A DNA stretch of 64,000 bases from positions 1 through 64,000 of the forward strand of contig JACNFQ010000089.1 in assembly GCA_014384545.1 (NCBI GenBank), written 5' to 3'. This DNA is from a bacterium (GTDB taxonomy: Bacteria > UBP7 > UBA6624). This document shows positions 1-8,315 of the stretch, piece after piece. The translations under genes were made by a program, and so were the position numbers. Positions within the stretch are counted from its first letter, which is position 1, and the number at the start of each line of letters is the position of its first letter. The notes below the pieces were generated by a model, which saw only the letters and a program-made list of their open reading frames with translations, was not told the DNA's origin and made no database searches.

Positions 1-840
1 CCCATAAGCCAAGAGGAGGGCGATTCCCAAGCCCGCTGCAGTCCGAAAGACAGGTTCGAACCACGCTTCTAGCCGAGCCAACTCAAAGCCAGCATCTCGA
101 ACGACTCCTGCCTTGCTGACAAGTCGAAGACTTTCCCCTTTTTCAGCACCAAATCCCTTGAGAGCAAGAATCCCCCCCGCCATCTCTTCCACAGCTGCTG
201 AAAGTTGACTGAATGCCTCTTGAACCACCTTGAACTTCTTGTGGAATGCTGCCCCAATTACCTTGGTGAAAACGGCGATTGCTGGGAACGGAATCAGAAC
301 GGCTAATGCGAGTCTCCAATCTAATGAGAACATCAGTGAGAGAGTGAGCACCCCCCACACAACCCCATCAAAAGCAGCAACGACGAGGATGCCCGACATG
401 TTCCGTACCGCCTCAATGTCGTTGCTCGCTCGTCCCATCAAGTCTCCCACTTGTACTCCGTCATAAAAGCCCAAAGGGACGCGAGCCAACCGTTTGTAGA
501 GTTTGGCGCGCAAGTCTCTTTCTACCAATCTGGACGCCCCAAAAATCAAGATGCGCCACGCATACCTTGACAACATGACGAGGAGTCCTGCTAGGAGGAA
601 TATCCCCATCACCTCTCCCACACCCACCTCGTATCCACGGAATACAAAGGGGAAGGTTCCCCTCTCTAGATGGTCCACAACCTCTTTCACCACCAAGGGG
701 AGAAAGACCTGAATCAAATCCACAAAAAGAAGAACAGCCAATCCCTTGAAGATGGTCCCCTTATGGGGCTTCAGTAAGTCAAGCAACAAGCGTAATCTTC
801 TGTCTGGTGAACGGTTCTTATTCGTATGGGGGGCAGACAT
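1..840 (-). CDS. ABC exporter, transmembrane half (partial)
   Basis: The frame is open from an ATG at 840 down to base 1, giving 280 residues without a stop, so the gene runs off the left edge. The product has the type-1 exporter membrane domain of the MsbA/LmrA/MdlB class. Hydrophobic spans follow the start (LFVDLIQVFLPLVV) and occur near residue 80, and the conserved cytoplasmic loop reads FYDGVQVGDLMGRASNDIEA, the usual 'G-D-L-xx-R-x-x-x-D' element. A later helix pair carries the usual 'A-x-A-V-E-E' type segment near residue 225. The ATPase domain should lie outside the window. Such proteins export lipids or drugs as dimers; the substrate cannot be told. Divergent from the malic enzyme gene. 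Confidence 0.85.
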   Translation of the reverse strand, partial: MSAPHTNKNRSPDRRLRLLLDLLKPHKGTIFKGLAVLLFVDLIQVFLPLVVKEVVDHLERGTFPFVFRGYEVGVGEVMGIFLLAGLLVMLSRYAWRILIFGASRLVERDLRAKLYKRLARVPLGFYDGVQVGDLMGRASNDIEAVRNMSGILVVAAFDGVVWGVLTLSLMFSLDWRLALAVLIPFPAIAVFTKVIGAAFHKKFKVVQEAFSQLSAAVEEMAGGILALKGFGAEKGESLRLVSKAGVVRDAGFELARLEAWFEPVFRTAAGLGIALLLAYG

Positions 841-915
841 CGGTCTGGGAATCCTATAATCCCCTCTTGGGTTTCTGTGTGAACGGGCAGACCAATCTGA
901 ATCAGAATAAATAGT
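841..915 (+). promoter_or_regulatory. Divergent intergenic region with a -10-like box
   Basis: This 75-base gap separates two divergent genes and must hold promoters for both. A perfect TATAAT lies at 855-860 on the plus strand, about 55 bases before the maeB start. I see no convincing -35 element at the expected distance, so the assignment is tentative. Confidence 0.3.
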
Positions 916-3183
916 ATGTCGTTGAGAAATGAATCACTTCGTTATCACAGCCGGGCACCAGCTGGTAAGACCGAGATTAGGTCTACTAAACCTTGCCTGA
1001 CCCAAAAGGACCTCACTCTTGCCTATTCTCCCGGGGTAGCAGAGCCTTGCCTTGAGATTGCTAAGAAGAGTGGGGATGTCTACAAATACACCAACAAGGG
1101 GAATCTCGTGGCTGTTTTGTCGAATGGGTCAGCCGTTCTTGGGCTGGGGAACATCGGTCCTCTTGCTTTCAAGCCTGTTGGAGAGGGGAAAGCCGTTCTA
1201 TTCAAGAAGTTCGCAGGTGTTGACGCCTTTGACCTTGAAGTGGATGCCACTGACCCGGAAGCTATCATTGCCGTCGCCAAAGCTGTCGCCCCCACATTTG
1301 GAGGAATCAATCTGGAAGATATCAAGGCACCAGAATGCTTTGAGGTAGAAGAGCGGCTAAAAAGTGAGCTTTCCATTCCCGTTTTCCATGACGACCAATG
1401 GGGAACTGCGATTATTTCCTCTGCAGGACTTATCAACGCCTTCCACCTTACGAAACGATCCTGGGACGACACCACCACCGTCATAAACGGAGCGGGGGCA
1501 GCTGGGATTGCTATGGCGCGCCTGCTTGTCACTTTGGGACACAGAAAGGAACAGATTCTCTTGTGCGACTCTCGGGGCGTCGTTTATAAGGGTCGAAAGG
1601 AAGGTATAAACCCCTATAAGGCCTCCTTTGCGGTAGAGACAGATAAGCGGACACTTGCCGAGGCTCTACAGGGGGCAGATGTCTTCTTGGGTGTTTCAGT
1701 AGCGGATGCCGTGACCCCAGACATGGTCAAAAGCATGGCTCCCAACCCTGTTATCTTTGCGATGGCAAATCCCGATCCCGAAATCCCCTACGCTGAGGTT
1801 AAGAAAGCTCGCCCTGATGCGATTGTGGGTACGGGTCGGAGCGACCACCCAAACCAAGTTAATAATGTCCTTGGTTTCCCTTTTATTTTTCGGGGCGCTC
1901 TTGATGTCGCTGCCCGCGCTATCAACAACGAAATGATGGTGGCTGCAAGCCGAGCCCTTGCCGACTTGGCGCGAGAGCCGATTCCCGAAGAGGTCCTTGC
2001 CGACTATGGGGGCGACCCTCTCTCTTTTGGTCCCGATTATGTGATTCCCAAACCTACAGATAGACGTGTTCTGTTCCATGTGGCACCCGCTGTCGCTGAT
2101 GCCGCCATCAAGACGGGCGTCGCACGCCGCCCTGTTGATATTGATGAATACCGAGCTTCCCTAGAACGTTTGGTAGACCCGGGGCGTCGTCTTCTACGCC
2201 CCGTATTTGCTCGTGCAAGAACCTTAGCCCTCCCCGCTCGCATCCTCTTTCCAGAAGGATCTAATAAAACTGTGCTCCAAGCTGCCGAGATTCTTAGGGG
2301 TGATGGCCTTGCTCGCCCCGTCCTTGTGGGGGACCCTGCTACGATTCAAGAAGCCGCTTCGAAAGTGCGTGTTGATACGCAAGGAATGGAGATTCTTAAC
2401 CCTCCCCACCACGCCGCTCTGAAGAAGTACAGTCTCTCTTTTCACAACCTAAGAAAACGTCGGGGTATGACCCCAGCGGAAGCCCACCAACGCCTTTTGG
2501 ACCCCATAGTATTTGGGGCGATGCACTTGCGTGAGGGAGGCGTTGATGGTTTGATAGTGGGGCAAAATATACACTACAGAGATGCCTTAGTTCCCCTCCT
2601 CCAGATTCTCCCCCTTTCGGAGGGTATCTCCCATGCTATCGGTGCCTACGCTATCATTCCTCAAAACCGAGATATCTCCCCCGTTGTTTTGGGAGATGCA
2701 ACGATCGGTATCTCTCCCACTGCTGACCTTCTGGCTGAAACGGGGTATCTCTTGGCTCGTTTTGCCAAGGACTTTCTCCAATTAGACCCCATTGTGGCAT
2801 TCTTGAGCCATAGTAATTTTGGGTCGGGCAAGAGTTCCAGCGCTAGGACCATTCAAAAAGGAGTTGCCCTCTTCAAAAGTGCTTACCCTGAGATTCCTGC
2901 CGATGGAGAGATGCAAGCAGATACCGCCCTATCTCCCCTTATTCTCAAGAAAGCCTACCCCTTCTCTGTTTTGAACGAGTGTGGCCAAGCGAACGTCTTG
3001 GTTGCCCCTGATCTAGATAGCGCAAATATCGCATACAAGCTCCTTTCCAAACTGGGAGAAGCGGTTCTTGTGGGGCCCCTCTTGTTGGGCATGAAACACC
3101 CCGTACATGTCTTGCAACGACACAGCTCGGTTTCTCAAGTGGTGGAACTGGCTACTTTGTCCGCAGCGAGACTTTCTCCTTGA
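916..3183 (+). CDS. maeB: NADP-malic enzyme fused to phosphotransacetylase-like domain
   Basis: The 755-residue protein has the MaeB layout. The malic enzyme half (about 1-430) oxidatively decarboxylates malate to pyruvate. The C-terminal half (about 440-755) resembles phosphotransacetylase and is usually regulatory. Visible motifs are AYSPGVAEPC (36-45), GKAVLFKKFAG with the catalytic lysine region (91-101), metal-site LEDIKAPECFE (133-143), VINGAGAAGIA for NAD(P), and PNQVNNVLGFPFIFRGALDV. The usual FHDDQHGTA segment reads FHDDQWGTA, with Trp162 in place of a strongly conserved His. First gene of a rightward operon; its stop overlaps the TTG start of the next gene. Confidence 0.93.
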   Translation: MSLRNESLRYHSRAPAGKTEIRSTKPCLTQKDLTLAYSPGVAEPCLEIAKKSGDVYKYTNKGNLVAVLSNGSAVLGLGNIGPLAFKPVGEGKAVLFKKFAGVDAFDLEVDATDPEAIIAVAKAVAPTFGGINLEDIKAPECFEVEERLKSELSIPVFHDDQWGTAIISSAGLINAFHLTKRSWDDTTTVINGAGAAGIAMARLLVTLGHRKEQILLCDSRGVVYKGRKEGINPYKASFAVETDKRTLAEALQGADVFLGVSVADAVTPDMVKSMAPNPVIFAMANPDPEIPYAEVKKARPDAIVGTGRSDHPNQVNNVLGFPFIFRGALDVAARAINNEMMVAASRALADLAREPIPEEVLADYGGDPLSFGPDYVIPKPTDRRVLFHVAPAVADAAIKTGVARRPVDIDEYRASLERLVDPGRRLLRPVFARARTLALPARILFPEGSNKTVLQAAEILRGDGLARPVLVGDPATIQEAASKVRVDTQGMEILNPPHHAALKKYSLSFHNLRKRRGMTPAEAHQRLLDPIVFGAMHLREGGVDGLIVGQNIHYRDALVPLLQILPLSEGISHAIGAYAIIPQNRDISPVVLGDATIGISPTADLLAETGYLLARFAKDFLQLDPIVAFLSHSNFGSGKSSSARTIQKGVALFKSAYPEIPADGEMQADTALSPLILKKAYPFSVLNECGQANVLVAPDLDSANIAYKLLSKLGEAVLVGPLLLGMKHPVHVLQRHSSVSQVVELATLSAARLSP

Positions 3184-3728
3184 AAGAGGATCTTTCGTCA
3201 CAGGAGAGCGCGTTGAACAAAGAGAGTGGAGAGCGAAGCGTTGAAGATTGGTCCTCCTTGGTGGGAGGATATCTCCTCCAAACTGAATCTGGAGATGAAG
3301 ACGCCCTGAACGAAGCTCTCCTATTGACAGAGGACTTTGTAGCCGCACATCCCGACTCTCCCCAGGCATGGATGAATCGGGGTTTGGCTTTGTGGTGGGC
3401 AGGGAAGACAGGAGCGATTGACGCTTTTCTTGAGGGCGAGAGGTCTTCGGGAGAGTTAGATGGGGCGTGCCATCACTGTTGTCTCTACCACTTGGGCCGC
3501 ATTGCCCTGGGGGATGGAGATGTAGAAGAAGCAGTCATTTATCTTAGAAAAGCTCATGAAAAAGACCCCTCCCATCTCCTTACTCTCCATGATTTGGGTG
3601 TCGCTGAAGCTCGGAGGGGGAAGAGCAAAGAAGGAAAGCGCCTTCTCCAGATGGTCCTAGAAGCGGATCCTGATTTTCCTGGTGCCGCAAAGAATCTCCA
3701 GGTTCTCCTTTTTGGCGAGGGTTCCTAA
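3180..3728 (+). CDS. TPR-repeat protein
   Basis: A 182-residue soluble protein with tetratricopeptide-like helices. Examples are PDSPQAWMNRGLALWWAGK (about 60-78), CLYHLGRIALGDGDVEEAVI and LLTLHDLGVAEARRGKSKEG. The conserved W/L-G-Y-A-P spacing is recognisable in three consecutive repeats, and the last ends with LEADPDFPGAAKNL. TPR proteins act as protein-binding scaffolds; no partner can be named. The start is TTG at 3180, overlapping the maeB stop in a TTGA tetranucleotide, which suggests translational coupling. No signal peptide is seen. Confidence 0.75.
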   Translation: MKEDLSSQESALNKESGERSVEDWSSLVGGYLLQTESGDEDALNEALLLTEDFVAAHPDSPQAWMNRGLALWWAGKTGAIDAFLEGERSSGELDGACHHCCLYHLGRIALGDGDVEEAVIYLRKAHEKDPSHLLTLHDLGVAEARRGKSKEGKRLLQMVLEADPDFPGAAKNLQVLLFGEGS

Positions 3729-3730
3729 CC

Positions 3731-4057
3731 GTGTTCAAGCGCATTACATTGTCTTCTCCGCACCCTGAAAAGGCAGCGCGTTTTCTCTGTGAAGCTCTCG
3801 GTCATGAACGACCATCTGGAACGGGGCCTGTCTTGGTCAGTAGGGGGGGGGCTGAGGTTGTCCTTGTGAAGGGTCCCTCTTCAACCCCACCCATCATTTT
3901 CTCTGTGATGTCGGACAGTTTTGAAAAAACGACCGATGGAATCAACGCTGCGGGAGGAAAGTTGGTAAGGGAATTAGTCGGCAAGAGAAGAAGCCGCTTT
4001 TTTCATGCGCCAGGTGGTCTCCTCATTGAAGTCGTCCTTAGGAGAAAACAGCCTTGA
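3731..4057 (+). CDS. VOC/glyoxalase-fold small protein
   Basis: A 108-residue protein with one vicinal-oxygen-chelate-like module. It begins ITLSSPHPEKAARFLCEALG, typical of the first strand and helix of the fold, and ends FFHAPGGLLIEVVLRR, resembling the closing 'DPdGn-iEl' strand. The usual N-terminal metal-binding His/Glu pair is not obvious, so enzymatic activity is uncertain. The GTG start follows the TPR gene by two bases and the stop overlaps the next gene by four. A run of eight G lies inside the frame at 3843-3850. Confidence 0.55.
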   Translation: MFKRITLSSPHPEKAARFLCEALGHERPSGTGPVLVSRGGAEVVLVKGPSSTPPIIFSVMSDSFEKTTDGINAAGGKLVRELVGKRRSRFFHAPGGLLIEVVLRRKQP

Positions 4058-5589
4058 ACAAGTTAACCCTATTCATCCTTCCCTTTCTTTGGGGGGTTTC
4101 ATGTGTGCAAGCAGAAAAAGAGGTCTCACTACCCTCCAAGCCGTCCACTTTGCCCCCCGTTCTCTCTCTTCCCCCAGAGGGGTGTCCCACAGACCCCCTT
4201 GAACCAGGGCGTGTCACAGACGGAGATACCGCTACTGTAGCCGGGGAATCCGTTCGGTTCCTCCACATCAACACCCCTGAACTTGGAGAATCTTGGGCGT
4301 TTGAAGGCGCTGATTTTCTTGAAGAGATGATAGGAGGAAACCCCGTCTCTCTTTCTGGTGAGTGTTCCAGAGATGGGTATGGACGCCTCTTGGCTGAGGT
4401 CTTTTCTAGCGAAGGGAAGAATACGAACCTAGAACTCGTTCGGGCAGGACTAGCCCATGTCTTCCTTTTTCCCCCATACCCAGAAGGTACAGCAGAGAAA
4501 TACCTTGCTGCCGAGGCAGAAGCTCGGTCGGCACGTCTCGGGATTTGGAGTGGGGACCCTCGATACGCAGGGAGCCTCCATATCACTTCGTTCCACGCTG
4601 ATCCCGATGGTGCCGATAGCGAAGATTTGAATGGAGAATACATCCGCTTGGCAAATATCTCGGGAATGGATCTGGACCTTGAAGGGTATCGGTTGACCGA
4701 TCAAGAAGAGAAAAACAGTTATACCTTCCCCCCTGTTCTCTTGCGTGCAGGTCACCAACTGAAGATTTCGGTCGGTTCTGGGGAGAACAAAGTAGATCCC
4801 AACGCCTCCATGCAACTCTACTGGGGAAGCGACGTACCCGTCTTTAACAATGACGGAGATACCGCGACCCTTTGGGATCGTGAGGGGCACCATGTAGATA
4901 AGGTATATCACCCCGTTAGAGAGCTTCCCCATGCCGAGCAACTTCCTCCACCTGCAAGCGGAAGAATCGCTGCTGAGGATGCCATCCATTACATCGGCGA
5001 AACCTTGACGGTGGAGGGCATTGTGGTTTGGACCGAAGCGAGTGGAACGGGTAAGGTTTGTAAGGTCGCCTTTTCTGATGACAGGCGTGGTTTTTTGGTG
5101 GCGACCTTCCCCTATGCTAAATTTGCGATGCCTGGGTGCTGGGACGGTTCTCTTGTGGGCAAGGCGGTCGCCATCAGGGGCAAGATCAAGTTCTACAAAG
5201 GTGCCCCTGAAATCATCGTCAACAAGAGTAGCCAAGTCACAATGGGAGATGCCGAAGCGATAGACCCCTTTGCCGATATCGTACTAAGTGCTGGTGTTCT
5301 CACGCCCGAGCAAGCATCCGACCATATCGGCGAAACAACAACAGTTGGGGGGCGGGTGCTCTCTGTCTACATCTCCTCTTCCAAGAAAGTCTGCAAACTC
5401 AATCTAAGTGCCGACTACAAGACAGGGTTTTCTGTCACATCGTTTTCGGGTGACAAGGCGGCTCTTCCCGGCTGCTGGGATCGATCGTTAGAGGGTAAAA
5501 TCCTCGACGTTTCAGGCACTATTGAGGCTTACCAAGGTGCCACCCAGATTGTCGTGAATGAGGGGGCTCAAGTCTTCATTCACGAATGA
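4054..5589 (+). CDS. Secreted thermonuclease with lamin-tail and two OB-like repeats
   Basis: This 511-residue exported protein starts with a hydrophobic signal (LTLFILPFLWGVSC). The staphylococcal-nuclease domain spans about 48-170: GRVTDGDTATVAG, VRFLHINTPELGE with the catalytic Arg and Glu, and DGYGRLLAEVF with the second catalytic Arg. A lamin-tail-like domain follows (about 175-290; GEYIRLANISG, LEGYRLTD, TLWDREG). Two homologous about 90-residue OB-like modules then start near 303 and 413, each with an IGET-TV segment and a central P-G-C-W-D motif. It probably degrades extracellular nucleic acid; the OB modules may bind DNA or anchor the protein. TTG start in a TTGA overlap. Confidence 0.82.
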   Translation: MNKLTLFILPFLWGVSCVQAEKEVSLPSKPSTLPPVLSLPPEGCPTDPLEPGRVTDGDTATVAGESVRFLHINTPELGESWAFEGADFLEEMIGGNPVSLSGECSRDGYGRLLAEVFSSEGKNTNLELVRAGLAHVFLFPPYPEGTAEKYLAAEAEARSARLGIWSGDPRYAGSLHITSFHADPDGADSEDLNGEYIRLANISGMDLDLEGYRLTDQEEKNSYTFPPVLLRAGHQLKISVGSGENKVDPNASMQLYWGSDVPVFNNDGDTATLWDREGHHVDKVYHPVRELPHAEQLPPPASGRIAAEDAIHYIGETLTVEGIVVWTEASGTGKVCKVAFSDDRRGFLVATFPYAKFAMPGCWDGSLVGKAVAIRGKIKFYKGAPEIIVNKSSQVTMGDAEAIDPFADIVLSAGVLTPEQASDHIGETTTVGGRVLSVYISSSKKVCKLNLSADYKTGFSVTSFSGDKAALPGCWDRSLEGKILDVSGTIEAYQGATQIVVNEGAQVFIHE

Positions 5590-6230
5590 AACGAAAGAGC
5601 CACGAAGCGAAAGAGCGCTTGGAAGAATTTGCTCACCACTGGCGACGCCTTTGGGAAGTCGCCGAACCGTGGGTCTCTGCGCCGGGTCCCCACGCCCTTC
5701 CCCCCTCCAACGCTGATGATGAATCTCACTTCCTAAGGGAAAGAGAGTGGGTGGGGCGTCACCTATTACCTGTAGCGATGGATATCGGAGGCACGCCTGA
5801 ACGTGCCGCGTCGGTAGCCCAAGGCATCCGAACCCTCCTAGATATGGCTGTCAGCCTACGCGATTTGGGTACAAAAGATGCGACACGCGGACATTTCCAA
5901 GCCCAATGGAATCACACCCACAACCGTCTTTCTATCGCCCTTTCTCGCTATGAGCCTGGAGTTGACAAACGGCTTATTGCCCAACAAGAATCCACCCTTT
6001 ACCCCTCAGGAAACCCTCCTAAGGGGATACTCCCAACAGGCGACAATCCCCTAAAGCGACTCCTTTTCGGTGTCGTTTGGGTCCTCTTTGCGTGGAAAAT
6101 GCTAGATTTGGCATATATCGCTTGGCGATTTGCTGTAGAGAGTTCCTGTGCCACCCTCGCCCAGCCAGGGACTGGGGATGCCGCAGACTGTCTCCCTGGA
6201 TTCGTCCCCTTCTTCCCGTGGCCGGGCTAG
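5586..6230 (+). CDS. Hypothetical protein with one membrane helix
   Basis: I do not recognise this 214-residue protein. The first 150 residues are polar and largely helical, rich in Arg, His and Glu. A single hydrophobic span follows (about 157-180; LLFGVVWVLFAWKMLDLAYIAW). A short tail contains two cysteines (SSCATL and ADCLPG) and ends FFPWPG, compatible with a disulfide outside the membrane. The ATG start overlaps the nuclease stop (ATGA), so it belongs to the same operon. Functional assignment is not possible from sequence alone. Confidence 0.65.
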   Translation: MKRKSHEAKERLEEFAHHWRRLWEVAEPWVSAPGPHALPPSNADDESHFLREREWVGRHLLPVAMDIGGTPERAASVAQGIRTLLDMAVSLRDLGTKDATRGHFQAQWNHTHNRLSIALSRYEPGVDKRLIAQQESTLYPSGNPPKGILPTGDNPLKRLLFGVVWVLFAWKMLDLAYIAWRFAVESSCATLAQPGTGDAADCLPGFVPFFPWPG

Positions 6231-6889
6231 TCCCCGCCGAGCGCCTCGATTCGGCGTCTGTCGCCGCTGCTGCGGTGCGTGCAGCTCTACGGGGAGCCCC
6301 CTTTTCAATCACCTCTCGCTACCCACCCATCTACAAGCATGTTGCTCACCTCCTTCACCTCTTGCCCCTCCGTATGAGGAACGCTGCAGTCGCATGGGGG
6401 GCGTCATGGTCTGTGGGCACCACCTTTGAGTCCCTTCGGGAGATGGATGGCGACCTCTTGGCTCGGCACCTGCTCAAGGGGTGGCCGAAGAGACGTTTCT
6501 CTGGGATCCACATGGGAAGCCCTGCAGGAGGCGCTGCTTCGTGGGCAGCTGTGGAGTGGTCCCCTTTTCTTCCAACAAGCGTTCTCTTTTCGTTGCAATG
6601 TCGCAAAGATCCCGACGACCTTGATGCCGTTATCTCAAGGGCAAAAGCCTGGGGGAAGGAGCTCGCCCCGCGACTCCCTGATTGGGAGCTCGTATGGCAC
6701 CACGACCCCATCCACGACCGTCTTTTGGTAAGGAATGTCCTCCACCTCAGGTGCCGTCTAAAGAGGCTTCCTGCCTCGTGGTCCGATTGGATACGATCAC
6801 ACATACCCCCTAGCTCCCCGGCTCTCCTCCACCATCTTCCCGGTTACATGTGGCCCCGTTGGGGGTTGGGAGAGGCGGGGTTTTTTTAG
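6218..6889 (+). CDS. Hypothetical protein, followed in frame by a second ORF
   Basis: Unrecognised 223-residue product. I chose the GTG at 6218, which overlaps the preceding stop by 13 bases; earlier starts would lie inside the previous gene. The protein is rich in Trp, Arg and His, with AVAWGASWSVGTTFESL near residue 55 and DWELVWHHDPIHDRLLVRN near 155. It ends at a TAG (6887-6889) within a stretch of homopolymers. The next ORF starts at the following base in the same frame, so the two may be one gene interrupted by an amber codon. Confidence 0.5.
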   Translation: MAGLVPAERLDSASVAAAAVRAALRGAPFSITSRYPPIYKHVAHLLHLLPLRMRNAAVAWGASWSVGTTFESLREMDGDLLARHLLKGWPKRRFSGIHMGSPAGGAASWAAVEWSPFLPTSVLFSLQCRKDPDDLDAVISRAKAWGKELAPRLPDWELVWHHDPIHDRLLVRNVLHLRCRLKRLPASWSDWIRSHIPPSSPALLHHLPGYMWPRWGLGEAGFF

Positions 6890-7465
6890 GTGGGGGGGTT
6901 GGGGGGGATTGATCCTGAGGGTTTTCCCCAACCGGTAGGGTTTGAAGGTCCTTTCCCCGCCGTAGAGAGTGAAAGGGGGGGGGAGTCCACATTGGTCAAG
7001 GAGGTCTCGGAGGGACTTCCCCGTGTGGGCGTCAACCTCTCGGTCCACACCTATCCCACCGTGGAATCCCTCTCGATGGCTTCGTTTCGCAGGCAGGTTA
7101 TGGAGCTCCGCCTACGAGGGGAGGTGCGGGAGGGGGTCGCTGCGGTTGATTCCTTCACCCATCAAGATCCCGGATCGTGGCACCGCCTGGGTATCCCTGT
7201 CTTATGGATGCCTTTCAACACCACGGATGCCTTGTCTTGGATCCCCTCGTTCTTGGAAGAACATTCCATCCGAAAGGTGTTTTGGACTGCTGTTCCCTCT
7301 TATGACAACGCCTCCGATACCGTGACCTTTGAAGATTTGGAGGCTCTCTTCAAACCTTTTGGTGGTATCCCGGTAGGCCCCAACCCTTCCCAATGGCCCT
7401 CCGACCCCCTATGCCCCCTCCGGTACGATTCCCGAGATCTCTCCTCATTGGTAGGGGGAGGGTAG
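6890..7465 (+). CDS. Hypothetical protein, possible continuation of previous ORF
   Basis: Unrecognised 191-residue frame that begins with GTG directly after the TAG at 6887-6889, in the same reading frame as the upstream ORF and with no ribosome-binding site. The N-terminus is glycine-rich because of G tracts, and a run of nine G lies at 6975-6983. The later part looks like a normal globular protein, for example HRLGIPVLWMPFNTTDAL and RKVFWTAVPSYDNASDTV. It is either a separate coupled gene or the C-terminal half of a 415-codon protein. Last gene of the maeB operon. Confidence 0.5.
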   Translation: MGGLGGIDPEGFPQPVGFEGPFPAVESERGGESTLVKEVSEGLPRVGVNLSVHTYPTVESLSMASFRRQVMELRLRGEVREGVAAVDSFTHQDPGSWHRLGIPVLWMPFNTTDALSWIPSFLEEHSIRKVFWTAVPSYDNASDTVTFEDLEALFKPFGGIPVGPNPSQWPSDPLCPLRYDSRDLSSLVGGG

Positions 7466-7493
7466 CGATTACCATATCCGTTTTACAGTATCT

Positions 7494-8309
7494 ATGCTTG
7501 CCCGTTTTTTTGTTTTCCTATTATCCCTTTCTCCGAGAATGAAGAAGGAGGGATGGTTGTGGTGGTACCAATCTCTTGCCAAGGGGCATAGAGAAGGAAA
7601 CTGGCGGTATATGAACTATGGGTTCTCCGACCCAAATGCGCACCCTATTCCCCTTGAGGAAGAGGACGAAATAGATCGCCCATTGATTCAACTTTATCAC
7701 CACACAGCGACACAACACAACATTGAAGGGTTGCGGGTCTTGGAAGTTGGATGTGGGAGAGGTGGGGGTGCCTCATATGTCGCTCGCTACCTAAACCCAT
7801 CTTCTGTTGTAGGGTTGGACCTTTCTCCCCAGGCGATTTCTCTTTGTGAGGATTTCCACCACCACATCTCCAACCTTTCCTTCGTCCAAGGTGATGCAGA
7901 GGATCTCCCTTTTGATGATGCCTCTTTTGATGTCGTCCTGAATGTGGAGTCGTCCCATTGCTACCCCCATATGGACCGATTCCTTTCAGAGGTTCAACGC
8001 GTCCTTAGACCGGGTGGTCGATTCCTCTATTGTGACCTGCGCCTCAATGGAGCTTTGCCCCAGTTAGAGGAAGCGTTAGCCCGTATCAACCTTGAGTCTG
8101 TCCAACGGGAAGATATTACCCCCCACATTCTGAACGCCCTTGATGGTATCAACGAACGGAAAGAGGGAGCGATCACCTCCTATGTGCCCCCTTTCTTTAG
8201 GAACGCTTTCCGTGCTTTCTCTGCGACAAAGGGAACTTTCGTCTATAAGGCGCTGACGGACGGTTCAGGAATCTACATTAGTTGTATGCTCCAAAAGAAA
8301 AACCACTAG
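7494..8309 (+). CDS. SAM-dependent methyltransferase
   Basis: A 271-residue class I methyltransferase. Motif I is LEVGCGRGGGASYVA (about 83-97) and the acidic end of strand 2 is VVGLDLSPQAI. Motif II/III is QGDAEDLPFDDASFDVVLN, followed by the post-motif RVLRPGGRFLYCDLR. The N-terminus has a hydrophobic stretch (RFFVFLLSL) and the W-x-Y-M-N-Y-G-F-S-D segment seen in methyltransferases of the phthiotriol/sterol/tocopherol type, so a lipid or quinone-like substrate is possible. Separated by 28 bases from the preceding operon; it faces the deacetylase gene with a six-base gap. Confidence 0.85.
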   Translation: MLARFFVFLLSLSPRMKKEGWLWWYQSLAKGHREGNWRYMNYGFSDPNAHPIPLEEEDEIDRPLIQLYHHTATQHNIEGLRVLEVGCGRGGGASYVARYLNPSSVVGLDLSPQAISLCEDFHHHISNLSFVQGDAEDLPFDDASFDVVLNVESSHCYPHMDRFLSEVQRVLRPGGRFLYCDLRLNGALPQLEEALARINLESVQREDITPHILNALDGINERKEGAITSYVPPFFRNAFRAFSATKGTFVYKALTDGSGIYISCMLQKKNH

Positions 8310-8315
8310 GGGGTG

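Noticed and set aside
1080-1532. Long minus-strand frame opposite maeB
   Set aside because: It lies within a well-supported enzyme gene on the other strand and its translation is Arg/Ser/Pro-rich without any motif; a shadow frame.
4450-5235. 261-residue minus-strand frame opposite the nuclease gene
   Set aside because: The plus strand encodes recognisable SNase and OB-like modules throughout; the reverse frame shows no family features.
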